Below are positions 36,072 through 46,671 of a stretch of DNA of 64,000 nucleotides, in pieces. Position numbers and translations under genes: made by a program. Origin of the DNA: Flagellimonas pelagia (GTDB lineage Bacteria > Bacteroidota > Bacteroidia > Flavobacteriales > Flavobacteriaceae); contig NZ_QXFI01000024.1 of assembly GCF_003584135.1 (NCBI RefSeq), forward strand, positions 24,365 to 88,364. Reading direction: 5' to 3'. The notes beneath the pieces were generated by a model. It was not told the origin of the DNA and ran no database searches. It saw only the letters and a list, made by a program, of their open reading frames with translations. Within the stretch, counting starts at the first letter, position 1, and the number at the start of each line of letters is the position of its first letter.

Positions 36072-36842
36072 ATGCAAAGAAGAAAAATAGGGATATGGCT
36101 TTTGGCAGGCTTTGCCTTTGGGGTCTTTATACTGCAACCCTTGGGCCTATCCCTTTTTCTCTTTGACCGGTCGGGCGATTCCGGTCACTGGCCAAGCTAT
36201 CTTGGCGAGGCTTTTGAAACCGTATGGGGTTTTACCGATGTTGACCAAGTCCTTAAAAACCTGTTGTTCGGAATATTGGGAAGCAGCCTTGCCTTGATGG
36301 TCTTTTTCAGAAAAAAGATTTTTCAACTGAACAGGAAACGGATGGATGGGCAAACCCTGCTGGAACTCATTAAAAAAGGCGAGAATGATTTGGTGGAGTT
36401 CAAATCAAGTCTGCGATGGGATTTACGTCAATCCAAAGTGAATAAACAGTTGGAATTTGTAATTATCAAGACCATAGCGGGTTTTATGAACACCAACGGT
36501 GGTAATTTGCTTATAGGAGTAGACGATAACGGCAACATCCTCGGTCTAAACCAGGATTTTGACACCTTGAAAAAACCGGGTACAGATGGTTTTGAGCAAT
36601 ACCTGATGCAGTTGATATCTTTAAAATTGGGAACCCATTTATGTACGGCTGTAAATGTATCTTTTTACAGATATGGAGAAAATGACGTGTGCTACATAGA
36701 AATAGACCCGGCCAAAACACCAGTCTATCTAAGTCAAGACGGGAGGTCACGGTTTTATATTAGAACGGGCAACGGAACGCGCGAACTCGATTTGCCCGAA
36801 GCCATCTTGCACTTAGGAAAAGAGAAGGCGCTTTATAATTAA
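36072..36842 (+). CDS. membrane protein with AlbA_2/Schlafen-type domain
   Basis: Protein of 256 residues with two N-terminal membrane helices (about 7-28 and 60-78) and a cytoplasmic AlbA_2 domain: LVEFKSSLRWDLRQSKVNKQ (about 109-128), then IAGFMNTNGGNLLIGVDDNG (about 139-158). AlbA_2 domains are related to the Schlafen core and are usually joined to DNA-binding or ATPase domains; membrane anchoring is less usual. No wing-helix domain follows. Location between two SpoIIAA-like genes in a metal operon suggests a stress-response role, not established. Confidence 0.8.
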   Translation: MQRRKIGIWLLAGFAFGVFILQPLGLSLFLFDRSGDSGHWPSYLGEAFETVWGFTDVDQVLKNLLFGILGSSLALMVFFRKKIFQLNRKRMDGQTLLELIKKGENDLVEFKSSLRWDLRQSKVNKQLEFVIIKTIAGFMNTNGGNLLIGVDDNGNILGLNQDFDTLKKPGTDGFEQYLMQLISLKLGTHLCTAVNVSFYRYGENDVCYIEIDPAKTPVYLSQDGRSRFYIRTGNGTRELDLPEAILHLGKEKALYN

Positions 36843-36923
36843 GAAAAGTAAGTGTAGGCCAATGGATATTTGCACATACAACGCACTAATATTTTAAATA
36901 GATTAATATAAAGATATACAAAT

Positions 36924-37286
36924 ATGTTACAGATAATAAACTTAGAACAAGAACATCTTATTGCCGCTAAAATCAGCGGGAAACTTACGGAAAAGGATAT
37001 GGAAAAGATGCATCCGCTTATCCACAACATCATAGAAAAAGGGCATAAAGTGGATTTCTATTTTGAAATGGAAGATTTAAAAGGCTATACCCTTAAAGGC
37101 TTTTGGGAAGACCTAAAGATTGATTCGGCTCATTTGGGAGATTATGGCAAGATGGCCTTTGTGGGCAATAAAAAATGGCAGGAATGGGCCGCGAAGGCAA
37201 CTGATTTTTTCATAAAGTCTGAAGTTAAATTTTTTGATAGTAAAAATAAAGAGCAGGCAATGACCTGGGTCTCAACAAAAGGATGA
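36924..37286 (+). CDS. SpoIIAA-like (STAS/SEC14-type) protein 2
   Basis: Protein of 120 residues of the SpoIIAA-like family, beginning MLQIINLEQEHLIAAKISGK and ending with FVGNKKWQEWAAKATDFFI and a final A-TW motif. The stop overlaps the start of the PIB-2 ATPase by four bases (ATGA), so the two proteins are translationally coupled and probably made in fixed ratio. Coupling favours a direct link to the ATPase or its membrane surroundings. Confidence 0.82.
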   Translation: MLQIINLEQEHLIAAKISGKLTEKDMEKMHPLIHNIIEKGHKVDFYFEMEDLKGYTLKGFWEDLKIDSAHLGDYGKMAFVGNKKWQEWAAKATDFFIKSEVKFFDSKNKEQAMTWVSTKG

Positions 37287-39217
37287 AAAAGAAAAAACTA
37301 CAGCTACGGGAGCTAAAAGGGAAACAGTCCACTGTAATTTCAGCAACCGAAAAAAAGCTCAAAACCTATTTACCGGCAATTTTCAGCTTTGTGATGCTCA
37401 TAGTTGGTATTGCCATTGACTATTTCGATGCCTTTCCTTTCTTTAAGGGATGGGTCAGGATTGTGTGGTACACGGTGGCTTACATCCCTGTTGGCTTTCC
37501 CGTCATCAAGGAGGGATGGGAAAGTATTAAAAATGGCGATTTCTTTACAGAATTTTTCCTGATGTCCATCGCAACCTTGGGAGCATTTGCCATAGGCGAA
37601 TATCCAGAGGGCGTTGCCGTGATGTTGTTCTATGCCGTGGGCGAACTGTTCCAAAATGCTGCCGTAAACCGTGCCAAAGGAAACATTAGGGCACTTCTGG
37701 ATGCACGACCGGACGAGGCATTGGTCTATCGTAATGGGGACTTCGTTTCCGTCAATCCCGAAACGGTCAATATTGGCGAGAAGATACAGGTACGGGTGGG
37801 CGAAAAAATCCCATTGGATGGCAAACTGCTATCAAACAAAGCATCGCTCAATACAGCTGCCATTACTGGCGAAAGCAAACCCGACACCATAACACAGAAC
37901 GAAAAAGTCTTTGCGGGAAGCATCAATCTCGACGGTGTCATCGAAGTAGAAACCACCAAGAAATTCAAGGACAGTTCCATCGCCCGTATTCTGGAGATGG
38001 TACAGAATGCCACGGCCCGGAAATCAAAGACCGAATTATTTATTAGGAAGTTTGCACGGATTTATACGCCCATCGTGGTTTTCCTTGCTATCGGACTCAC
38101 TTTGTTACCATACTTTTTTGTCGATGAATATGTGTTTAGGGATTGGCTATACCGAGCTTTAATTTTCTTGGTGATTTCCTGCCCTTGTGCCTTGGTCATT
38201 TCCATTCCACTGGGCTATTTCGGCGGTCTGGGTGCGGCATCGCGCAACGGAATCCTGTTCAAAGGTGCATCCTTTCTCGATGCAATGACCAAAGTGAATA
38301 CTGTGGTGATGGACAAAACCGGAACCGTTACCAAAGGGGTCTTTAAGATTAAGGAAGTGATAAATACATCCGCTTTTGCGGAAGTGGAATTTATGAAATA
38401 CCTGATGGCGATGGAAGAACAATCTACCCACCCCATTGCAAAGGCAATTCTGGAATACAAAGCGGACGGTACTGATTTTAAGGCATCCGAAGTTTCTGAA
38501 GTTGCCGGTAAGGGATTAAAGGGCACAGTCAACCATAAGCAGGTCTTGGTCGGCAACAAAGCATTGATGACTTCCAATAGTGTTGATGTTCCACCTGAAA
38601 CCGATGTGATAGTCGAATCTATAGTGATGGTCGCCATCGATGGAAAATTCGCAGGCTATGTGACCATTGCCGATGAACTTAAGGAAGACGCGCATCACAC
38701 CATTCAACAGATTCGGGTGGCCGGAATAGCTAAAATCATAATGCTCTCTGGAGACAAGGATTCCATAACCCAACAAGTTGCCAAGGAACTGAATATTGAT
38801 TGGGCCAAAGGCGGCTTGCTACCCGAAGATAAGCTCAACGAGGTCGAAAAGCTCAAGGAACAACCTGAATCCACGGTAGCATTTATGGGCGACGGCATCA
38901 ACGATGCACCCGTGCTCGCAGCCAGTGATGTGGGTATTGCAATGGGTGGTTTGGGCAGCGATGTGGCCATAGAGACCGCAGACGTTATCATCCAGACCGA
39001 CCAGCCGAGCAGGATGGCCCGAGGAATCCAAATTGGACGCTCAACACGCCGTATCGTATGGCAAAATATTGGTCTTACTTTTGGGGTAAAAGGGATTTTT
39101 CTCATTTTGGGTGCCATCGGTTTGGCTACGATGTGGGAGGCTGTGTTTGCCGATGTAGGTGTTTCGTTCGTTGCCATTCTCAATGCAATACGTTTGCAAA
39201 AAATGAATTGGAAATAG
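37283..39217 (+). CDS. PIB-2 type Zn/Cd/Pb-translocating P-type ATPase
   Basis: Metal pump of 644 residues. C300-P301-C302 in transmembrane helix 6, phosphorylation site D344 in DKTGTVTKG, GDGINDAP in the hinge, and a final helix pair with GVKGIFLILGAIG and FADVG (the Lys and Asp pair of ZntA-type pumps) place it in the Zn/Cd/Pb class. It lacks an N-terminal HMA domain; the first 30 residues are basic instead. Coupled to the SpoIIAA-like gene upstream. Should move divalent ions from cytoplasm to periplasm, where the RND pump can remove them. Confidence 0.94.
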   Translation: MKKKKLQLRELKGKQSTVISATEKKLKTYLPAIFSFVMLIVGIAIDYFDAFPFFKGWVRIVWYTVAYIPVGFPVIKEGWESIKNGDFFTEFFLMSIATLGAFAIGEYPEGVAVMLFYAVGELFQNAAVNRAKGNIRALLDARPDEALVYRNGDFVSVNPETVNIGEKIQVRVGEKIPLDGKLLSNKASLNTAAITGESKPDTITQNEKVFAGSINLDGVIEVETTKKFKDSSIARILEMVQNATARKSKTELFIRKFARIYTPIVVFLAIGLTLLPYFFVDEYVFRDWLYRALIFLVISCPCALVISIPLGYFGGLGAASRNGILFKGASFLDAMTKVNTVVMDKTGTVTKGVFKIKEVINTSAFAEVEFMKYLMAMEEQSTHPIAKAILEYKADGTDFKASEVSEVAGKGLKGTVNHKQVLVGNKALMTSNSVDVPPETDVIVESIVMVAIDGKFAGYVTIADELKEDAHHTIQQIRVAGIAKIIMLSGDKDSITQQVAKELNIDWAKGGLLPEDKLNEVEKLKEQPESTVAFMGDGINDAPVLAASDVGIAMGGLGSDVAIETADVIIQTDQPSRMARGIQIGRSTRRIVWQNIGLTFGVKGIFLILGAIGLATMWEAVFADVGVSFVAILNAIRLQKMNWK

Positions 39218-39296
39218 CAAAAATGTTAACCTTTAACAAATTACAAGCCCAAAACTGGATTAAATCTTAATTAACGATAACAAAACCATTAATAAT

Positions 39297-41285
39297 ATGA
39301 AAGACAAGGAAAAACACAGCAAAGACGATGGCCACAACCACGACCACGGCGGCATCTTCGGCAAAAACACCGAACTCTATTTTGCTATTTTAAGCGGGGT
39401 CACACTAATTACGGGTTTCCTATTGGAGAAATTTACCGGGGTTTCAGAAAACATTCCTTTTTGGCTCTATATTGCGGCCTACTTTTTCGGTGGCTATTTT
39501 ACCTTGAAGGAGGCCATCGTCAAGATTTCCAAGGGCGGATTTGAAATCGATTTCCTGATGCTGGTCGCAGCTGCAGGAGCCGCCTATTTGGGCGAATGGG
39601 CAGAAGGTGCCTTGTTGCTGTTCCTGTTTAGTTTGGGTCACGCACTGGAAAACTATGCAATGGGCAAGGCCAAGAAATCCATTGCAGCGTTAACAGACCT
39701 TGCGCCTAAAACCGCACTATTAAAGAAGGATGACGATACCGTTGAAGTCGGTATAGAAGAGTTACAGATAGGTGATACTATCGTGGTACGCCCCAACAGT
39801 AAAATATCTGCTGATGGTGTTATTGTAAAGGGCAATAGTAGTATAGACCAGTCACCCATTACCGGGGAAAGCGTTCCAGTGGACAAAACACCAATAGAAA
39901 ATCCCGATAAGGAATATACAGCAAAAAGCGATATTCCCGACGAGAACCGTGTATTTTCAGGAACTATCAATGGCAACAATACCCTCGAAATAAAGGTGAT
40001 TAAAGAGGCAAAAGATTCTACCCTCAACCGCTTGGTCACTATGGTTCAAGAGGCCCAGGACCAAAAATCGCCCACACAATTATTGACAGACAAGTTTGAG
40101 CGGTACTACGTGCCATCGGTAATCTTATTGGTCATAGTATTAAATTTTGCTTTTTTGGTCATCGATGAAACGTGGAATGAAAGCCTGTACCGTTCCCTGG
40201 CGGTACTTGTGGCAGCCAGTCCTTGTGCCCTGGCCATTTCTACGCCATCTGCTGTATTGAGTGGTGTGGCAAGAGCAGCACGAGGCGGGGTTTTGATAAA
40301 AGGCGGTCGCCCCTTGGAAGACTTAGGGGTACTTACCGCTCTCGCTTTTGACAAAACGGGAACACTTACCGAAGGAAAACCAAAGCTTACCGACGTCGAA
40401 AGTTTTGGCAGTATAGATAAAAAGGAACTGTTGGAAATCGCGATTGCGGTTGAGGAACTGAGTGACCATCCCCTGGCAAAGGCTGTTGTAAGGGATGGGA
40501 TGGAGCGGCTTGGGAAGGACACCAAAATTCCCGATGCCGATGATTTGGAAGCCGTACAGGGCAAGGGCATAAAGGCAAACTATCAAGGGAATTCCATTTA
40601 CATAGGCAACCTTGAGCTTTTTGAGGATATTGATAAAGGTGTTCCCAGCGATGTATCAGAAAAGGTAAGAGCGCTTGAAGGGGAAGGAAAGACCACGATG
40701 CTAATAAAAAGGGGCAATGAATTTATAGGGATGCTGGGGCTAATGGACACGCCACGGGAAAAAGCCAAGGAAACCCTTGCCCAACTAAAGGAAATAGGCA
40801 TCAAGAAAATGATAATGCTTACCGGCGACAACCAGAAAGTAGCCGACGCTGTAGCCGAGGAAATCGGTTTGACCGAAGCTCGCGGAAGTCTGCTTCCCGA
40901 AGAAAAAGTGGAGGCCATCAAAAAACTTGCGGAACAGGAAAATAAACTGGCAATGATAGGTGATGGGGTCAATGATGCCCCTGCTATGGCAAACAGTACC
41001 GTTGGTATTGCAATGGGTGCGGCGGGAAGCGACGTGGCTTTAGAGACCGCAGATATAGCACTAATGGCAGACAAACTGGAAACCTTGCCTTTTGCCATCG
41101 GTTTGAGCAGAAAAGCGAAGGCGATAATCAAGCAAAACTTATGGGTTAGCTTGGGGGTTGTTGCCCTTTTAATTCCTGCGACCATAATGAGCTGGGCAAG
41201 TATCGGCATAGCCGTGGCGGTTCACGAAGGCTCTACGTTGGTAGTGGTGGTCAATGCATTGCGTTTGCTCGCCTATAAAAAATAA
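39297..41285 (+). CDS. PIB-4 type divalent-metal P-type ATPase
   Basis: Metal pump of 662 residues with a His/Asp-rich N-terminus (DGHNHDHGG) and no HMA domain. The helix-6 motif is S308-P309-C310 and the last helix carries AVHEGSTLVVVVNALRLL; SPC plus HEG is the signature of PIB-4 pumps (Co, Zn, Fe or Ni export). Phosphorylation site D352 in DKTGTLTEG. It follows the PIB-2 pump by 79 bases, so the two pumps of different class are encoded in tandem and precede the second Fur gene. Confidence 0.94.
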   Translation: MKDKEKHSKDDGHNHDHGGIFGKNTELYFAILSGVTLITGFLLEKFTGVSENIPFWLYIAAYFFGGYFTLKEAIVKISKGGFEIDFLMLVAAAGAAYLGEWAEGALLLFLFSLGHALENYAMGKAKKSIAALTDLAPKTALLKKDDDTVEVGIEELQIGDTIVVRPNSKISADGVIVKGNSSIDQSPITGESVPVDKTPIENPDKEYTAKSDIPDENRVFSGTINGNNTLEIKVIKEAKDSTLNRLVTMVQEAQDQKSPTQLLTDKFERYYVPSVILLVIVLNFAFLVIDETWNESLYRSLAVLVAASPCALAISTPSAVLSGVARAARGGVLIKGGRPLEDLGVLTALAFDKTGTLTEGKPKLTDVESFGSIDKKELLEIAIAVEELSDHPLAKAVVRDGMERLGKDTKIPDADDLEAVQGKGIKANYQGNSIYIGNLELFEDIDKGVPSDVSEKVRALEGEGKTTMLIKRGNEFIGMLGLMDTPREKAKETLAQLKEIGIKKMIMLTGDNQKVADAVAEEIGLTEARGSLLPEEKVEAIKKLAEQENKLAMIGDGVNDAPAMANSTVGIAMGAAGSDVALETADIALMADKLETLPFAIGLSRKAKAIIKQNLWVSLGVVALLIPATIMSWASIGIAVAVHEGSTLVVVVNALRLLAYKK

Positions 41286-41324
41286 ATCCAATAAAGGAGA
41301 TTGCCTTTGAATCAAGATTAAAAA

Positions 41325-41759
41325 ATGAACAAAACGGAAAAAATATTGTCAAGTCACGGTATTCGCCCTACTCAAATGAGGTCCAAGATATACAGGTATC
41401 TGAGAAGGAAGCAAAGTGCCGTGTCCTTTTCCGATTTAAAAAAGGTCTTTGCCGAAAAGAGCGAAACCAATAAGACAGCAAACAGAACGACCTTTTATCG
41501 CAACCTTAAGATTTTTGAGGAGAAGGGACTTATTCATCAGATTAATGATGGAACCGGAGTGGCAAAATTTGCAATTTCTGATGAAAACGTTAAAGGTAAA
41601 TATGGTTCGGATTTACATCTGCATTTTCATTGTACCGAATGTAAGAAAACAATCTGTTTGCCAAATAAAATACCGGAAGAAAGTTTACCAAGTGATTATA
41701 AAATAAACGATGTCAACTTGGTATTAAAAGGGATATGCGTGAAATGTAAGGAAAAATAA
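41325..41759 (+). CDS. Fur family metalloregulator 2
   Basis: Protein of 144 residues, clear paralogue of the regulator at 34955 (shared GIRPT-MR, FEEKG--HQI-DGTG, DLHLHFHCT-C and a final C-x2-C). The winged-helix part has an insertion of about 5 residues (EKSETNKTANRTTFY). It is 39 bases after the PIB-4 gene. Two Fur-type sensors in one gene string suggest separate metals or separate operators. Confidence 0.9.
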   Translation: MNKTEKILSSHGIRPTQMRSKIYRYLRRKQSAVSFSDLKKVFAEKSETNKTANRTTFYRNLKIFEEKGLIHQINDGTGVAKFAISDENVKGKYGSDLHLHFHCTECKKTICLPNKIPEESLPSDYKINDVNLVLKGICVKCKEK

Positions 41760-41760
41760 C

Positions 41761-43251
<1,491 letters not shown>

Positions 43252-43270
43252 AATTATAAAAAAAACGAAG

Positions 43271-43480
43271 ATGAAGAAAATTCAAAAACTAACCCAAGAA
43301 ATCAACGAATTGACCCTAAGGATTGAACACGAATATCCCGAACTCTATCGGTATTTGGATGAGAACCCCATAACGATTCCCGTAGATGATGAAGCAAAAC
43401 CGACCATTAAATCGTTCGCTGATTATTTGGAGAGCTTAAAATCGATTTTGGAAAAATATATGGAATCCCATAGTAAGTAA
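43271..43480 (+). CDS. small helical protein, unknown
   Basis: Protein of 69 residues beginning MKKIQKLTQEINELTLRIEH at the ATG at 43271, 19 bases after lpd. It is acidic and mostly helical, without Cys or membrane segments. No family recognised. Position between lpd and a cation transporter gene suggests part of the same transcript. Confidence 0.7.
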   Translation: MKKIQKLTQEINELTLRIEHEYPELYRYLDENPITIPVDDEAKPTIKSFADYLESLKSILEKYMESHSK

Positions 43481-43523
43481 AGATTTAAAAGACCAAACGT
43501 AGAATTTAATACAGATTATTTAA

Positions 43524-44324
43524 ATGTCCACTATAAACAAAAGCACTTTTAAGGTAAGTCAAATGGATTGCCCTTCAGAAGAACAGATGATACGGATGAA
43601 ACTGGAGTCAAATCCTCAAATCAAATATCTGGACTTTGACATTCCGAATAGGAAATTAGATGTGTACCATCAAGGGAATGCCCAAGAAATAAACGTGGAA
43701 TTGGGTGCATTAAAGTTGGGGGAAAAACTTTTGGGAACAGAAAAGGCGGAAGCACCTAATACTGAAGATGAGACCAAACAAAAGAAGATACTCTGGTGGG
43801 TCTTGTACATCAATTTTGGTTTTTTTGTTATCGAAATGACTACGGGTTGGATTTCTTCCTCGATGGGTCTAATTGCCGATTCACTGGATATGCTGGCCGA
43901 TTCCATTGTATATGCATTGAGCCTTTTTGCCGTAGGCGGCGCTATTTCCAGAAAAAAGAAAGTGGCGAAATTCAGTGGCTATTTTCAGATGGCGTTGGCC
44001 CTGCTGGGATTTTCGGAAGTCGTGAGAAGGTTTTTGAGTAGTAGCGAAACCCCTTTGTTCCAATGGATGATTATCGTTTCCATTTTCGCCCTTATCGGCA
44101 ACCTCGTTTCCCTATGGTTGATAAACAAGGCCAAAAGCAAGGAAGCGCATATGCAGGCAAGTGCCATCTTTACCTCAAACGACATTATTGTGAACGGCGG
44201 GGTAATACTGGCAGGGGTGCTGGTTTATTTTTTAGACAGTAAATGGCCCGATTTGGTCATAGGCGGTATTGTATTTGCCTTTGTGATGCGTGGGGCCATT
44301 AGAATTTTAAAATTGTCCAAATAA
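43524..44324 (+). CDS. CDF-like cation transporter with N-terminal degenerate HMA-like domain
   Basis: Protein of 266 residues. The first about 70 residues form a ferredoxin-like domain resembling HMA but with a single Cys (MDCPSEE) in place of CxxC. Six membrane helices follow, with the metal-site pattern DSLDMLADS in helix 2 (the HxxxD/DxxxD site of CDF proteins). The C-terminal cytoplasmic domain of standard CDF proteins is missing and the protein stops after helix 6 (IRILKLSK). It probably exports divalent cations. Confidence 0.82.
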   Translation: MSTINKSTFKVSQMDCPSEEQMIRMKLESNPQIKYLDFDIPNRKLDVYHQGNAQEINVELGALKLGEKLLGTEKAEAPNTEDETKQKKILWWVLYINFGFFVIEMTTGWISSSMGLIADSLDMLADSIVYALSLFAVGGAISRKKKVAKFSGYFQMALALLGFSEVVRRFLSSSETPLFQWMIIVSIFALIGNLVSLWLINKAKSKEAHMQASAIFTSNDIIVNGGVILAGVLVYFLDSKWPDLVIGGIVFAFVMRGAIRILKLSK

Positions 44325-44360
44325 CGTATTGGGAAGAAAAGAAATAGCAAAAGAAAGATT

Positions 44361-45272
44361 TTGGAAAGGAATCCAAATGCCATATCCCGAATAGGACTCA
44401 AAACTACCCTCGTAGGTATTTTGATCAGTGCATTATTGGCATTGATCAAAGGTTTGGGCGGGGTGTTCGGGCATTCTTATGCCCTTATTGCCGATGCGAT
44501 CGAATCCGGGGCGGATGTGCTGACATCCGCACTATTATGGGCCGGGTTGAGATGGTCGTCAAGGCCACCGGATGAAAACCATCCCTACGGACACGGTAAG
44601 ATAGAGGCCCTGGTGGCGGTGGGTATTGCCATAGCCCTAACCATTGCAGGTGGTATAATCATAAGGGACAGCATCGACCATATTCTGGTACCCCACAAAA
44701 CTCCTGCACCCTTCACACTCTTCATACTGGTATTTGTTGTCCTCACGAAAGAGGCGTTGTATCGCTATGTCATGAAAACAGGTGATGAAATCAATAGTTC
44801 GGCCGTCAAGGCCGATGCATTTCACCATAGGAGTGATGCCATTACGTCGATAGCCGCTTTTATAGGGATTTCCATAGCATTGATCGGTGGCGAAGGGTTT
44901 GAGATAGCGGATGATTTCGCGGCACTCATTGCAGCGGGCATTATTCTGTTCAATGCCTATAAAATAGCTAGGTCATCGGTAAGGGAGTTGCTGGACGAAG
45001 CTGTGGAGCCCGAATTTCGAAATGAGGTTATCCGACTGGCCGAAGCCGTTCCTGAAGTGGTAAGGGTAGAGCGCTGCCATTCCCGAAAGATGGGAACGGC
45101 CTTTCATATCGATATGCATATTTGGATCGATGGGGAATTAACTGTGACCGAGGGCCATGATATTGCACACAAAGTAAAGGAGAGATTGTTCAGGTCATAT
45201 TCCGAGATACTTGACGTGCACATCCATATCGAACCTAGCAAAGAGAGAAATGTTAAAATGACAGAATTATGA
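44361..45272 (+). CDS. cation diffusion facilitator (CDF) family exporter
   Basis: Standard CDF protein of 303 residues: six helices, helix-2 site DAIESGADV, the family motif HPYGHGKIEALVAV, helix-5 HHRSDA, and a cytoplasmic C-terminal domain with HIDMHIWID. The frame has no ATG between the in-frame TAA at 44322 and the conserved body, so the TTG at 44361 is the likely start. It overlaps the next gene by four bases (ATGA). Zn, Co, Fe or Mn export is typical. Confidence 0.93.
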   Translation: MERNPNAISRIGLKTTLVGILISALLALIKGLGGVFGHSYALIADAIESGADVLTSALLWAGLRWSSRPPDENHPYGHGKIEALVAVGIAIALTIAGGIIIRDSIDHILVPHKTPAPFTLFILVFVVLTKEALYRYVMKTGDEINSSAVKADAFHHRSDAITSIAAFIGISIALIGGEGFEIADDFAALIAAGIILFNAYKIARSSVRELLDEAVEPEFRNEVIRLAEAVPEVVRVERCHSRKMGTAFHIDMHIWIDGELTVTEGHDIAHKVKERLFRSYSEILDVHIHIEPSKERNVKMTEL

Positions 45273-46267
45273 ACATATGGCCATGGGTACTCGTTTTGGG
45301 CCTAGCGGCCTGGGCAGCACACTGGGGTGCGGATCGATTGTTGACTCCTTTAAAGTTGCTCCGCAAGCAATGGGGGCTTACCGCATCCGCTGGAGCCGCT
45401 TTTCTTGCCCTTGTAACGGCCAGTCCTGAAGTTGCCATCAATATAACCAGTGCGGCACGGGACGTTTCCGATATTGGCCTGGGCAACTTATTGGGTTCCA
45501 ATATTATTTCCATTCCCTTGATGGTGACCATAGCTTATTTTGCTTCCAGGAAACAATTCAAGAACAACAAGGAACATCAAGAACATCTTGATAAAAACAT
45601 TCTGGCGTTGAACAAACGTTCGGTTTCCGTACTGTCCCTTCCTTATCTGGGCATTATCGCCCTTGTGGCCATTTTAACTCTGCCAAAGCCCTGGCGTGGC
45701 CTGCAACCTGTGGACGGGTGGATTATGCTGGCGGCCTATGCTGCGTTCTTGACCCACGCAATCATAAAAGGCAAGGAAAAGGGCAAAAAAGTAGAATGGA
45801 ACAAAAAACAGGTCTGGTTATCGATTGCCGGGGCCTTTGCGATAGCAGTTGGCGCTTTTTTCATAGTGAAGGCGACCGAAAATATTGTTTCTGCCCTAAA
45901 TATTTCTGAAATCGTGGGAGGCCTTTTCATCACGGGCATAATGACCACGGCACCGGAAATATTCAAGACCTGGAGCGTGGTAAAAGGGGGCGAGGTGACA
46001 GCGGGCACCACCAGTGTTATTGCAGACAATGCCGTAACGATGACGGTGGCATTTTTTCCGCTGGCTTTGGTAACCACCCCCATTGAGGACTTTGAACTGT
46101 TCTGGGTCAACCTGGCCTTTGTCGGGCTTATGCCACTGCTTTACACACTATTTGTGCATCAAAGCAAGGAACTGCACGGTTTCTCTCGTTGGCAGATTTT
46201 TGTATTTGATGCGGCATATATAGTTTATTTACTGGTCATGGTTTTTTACGTGTTGAAACTTTTTTGA
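45269..46267 (+). CDS. CaCA family sodium/calcium (cation) antiporter-like protein
   Basis: Membrane protein of 332 residues with about 10 helices and the two inverted alpha repeats of the CaCA family: ALVTASPEVAINITSAARD (about 47-65) with GNLLGSN, and ITGIMTTAPEIFKTWSV (about 223-239) with GTTSVIADN. The acidic residues of both repeats are kept. Translational overlap with the CDF gene suggests joint expression; it may exchange calcium or a heavy metal for sodium or protons. Confidence 0.88.
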   Translation: MNIWPWVLVLGLAAWAAHWGADRLLTPLKLLRKQWGLTASAGAAFLALVTASPEVAINITSAARDVSDIGLGNLLGSNIISIPLMVTIAYFASRKQFKNNKEHQEHLDKNILALNKRSVSVLSLPYLGIIALVAILTLPKPWRGLQPVDGWIMLAAYAAFLTHAIIKGKEKGKKVEWNKKQVWLSIAGAFAIAVGAFFIVKATENIVSALNISEIVGGLFITGIMTTAPEIFKTWSVVKGGEVTAGTTSVIADNAVTMTVAFFPLALVTTPIEDFELFWVNLAFVGLMPLLYTLFVHQSKELHGFSRWQIFVFDAAYIVYLLVMVFYVLKLF

Positions 46268-46270
46268 TAG

Positions 46271-46444
46271 ATGAAAGACGAACTTTTTAAAGATTGCTCG
46301 ATGAGGCTCAATATGCTGGATGAAAACATCCACAAATTGGCCGTAAAGTATGCTAAAGAATACTATACGACAAACCAATGCTCCAAGGAGGAAGCCCTTG
46401 AACGCGGCATTGTAAAAGCAGAGATGGAAGGGCGAAAGCTCTAA
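46271..46444 (+). CDS. 57-residue helical protein, paralogue of the next gene
   Basis: ATG 46271 follows the antiporter stop by 3 bases and reads MKDELFKDCSMRLNMLDENI to a TAA at 46442. The C-terminal KEEALERGIVKAEMEGRKL resembles the end of the next protein (EKAITEGIKRAEEW), so the two are probably duplicated small genes. Amphipathic helices, no membrane segment. Function unknown. Confidence 0.7.
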   Translation: MKDELFKDCSMRLNMLDENIHKLAVKYAKEYYTTNQCSKEEALERGIVKAEMEGRKL

Positions 46445-46458
46445 AAAAAGTATACAAT

Positions 46459-46635
46459 ATGGACTGGACATTTGAAGATTTCAAAACAAAACTTGATGGC
46501 CTACAGCCGTCAGTTCGGAAGAAGGCCCTCAAAATTGCACAAGAATTGGTAAAGGAGAATGGGTATTCTCGTGAGAAGGCCATTACGGAGGGAATCAAAC
46601 GTGCAGAAGAATGGTTTTATGACCTTAGGGGATAG
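46459..46635 (+). CDS. 58-residue helical protein, paralogue of the previous gene
   Basis: ATG 46459 reads MDWTFEDFKTKLDGLQPSVR and ends WFYDLRG before TAG at 46633. Pattern ALKIAQELVKENGYSREKAI is shared in outline with the preceding small protein (AVKYAKEYYTTNQCSKEEAL). Spacing of 14 bases supports one operon. A small cytosolic binding or chaperone protein is possible; nothing more can be said. Confidence 0.7.
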   Translation: MDWTFEDFKTKLDGLQPSVRKKALKIAQELVKENGYSREKAITEGIKRAEEWFYDLRG

Positions 46636-46671
46636 CATTGGTGCGTTGATTTTAGTAAAGCACAGTATAAT

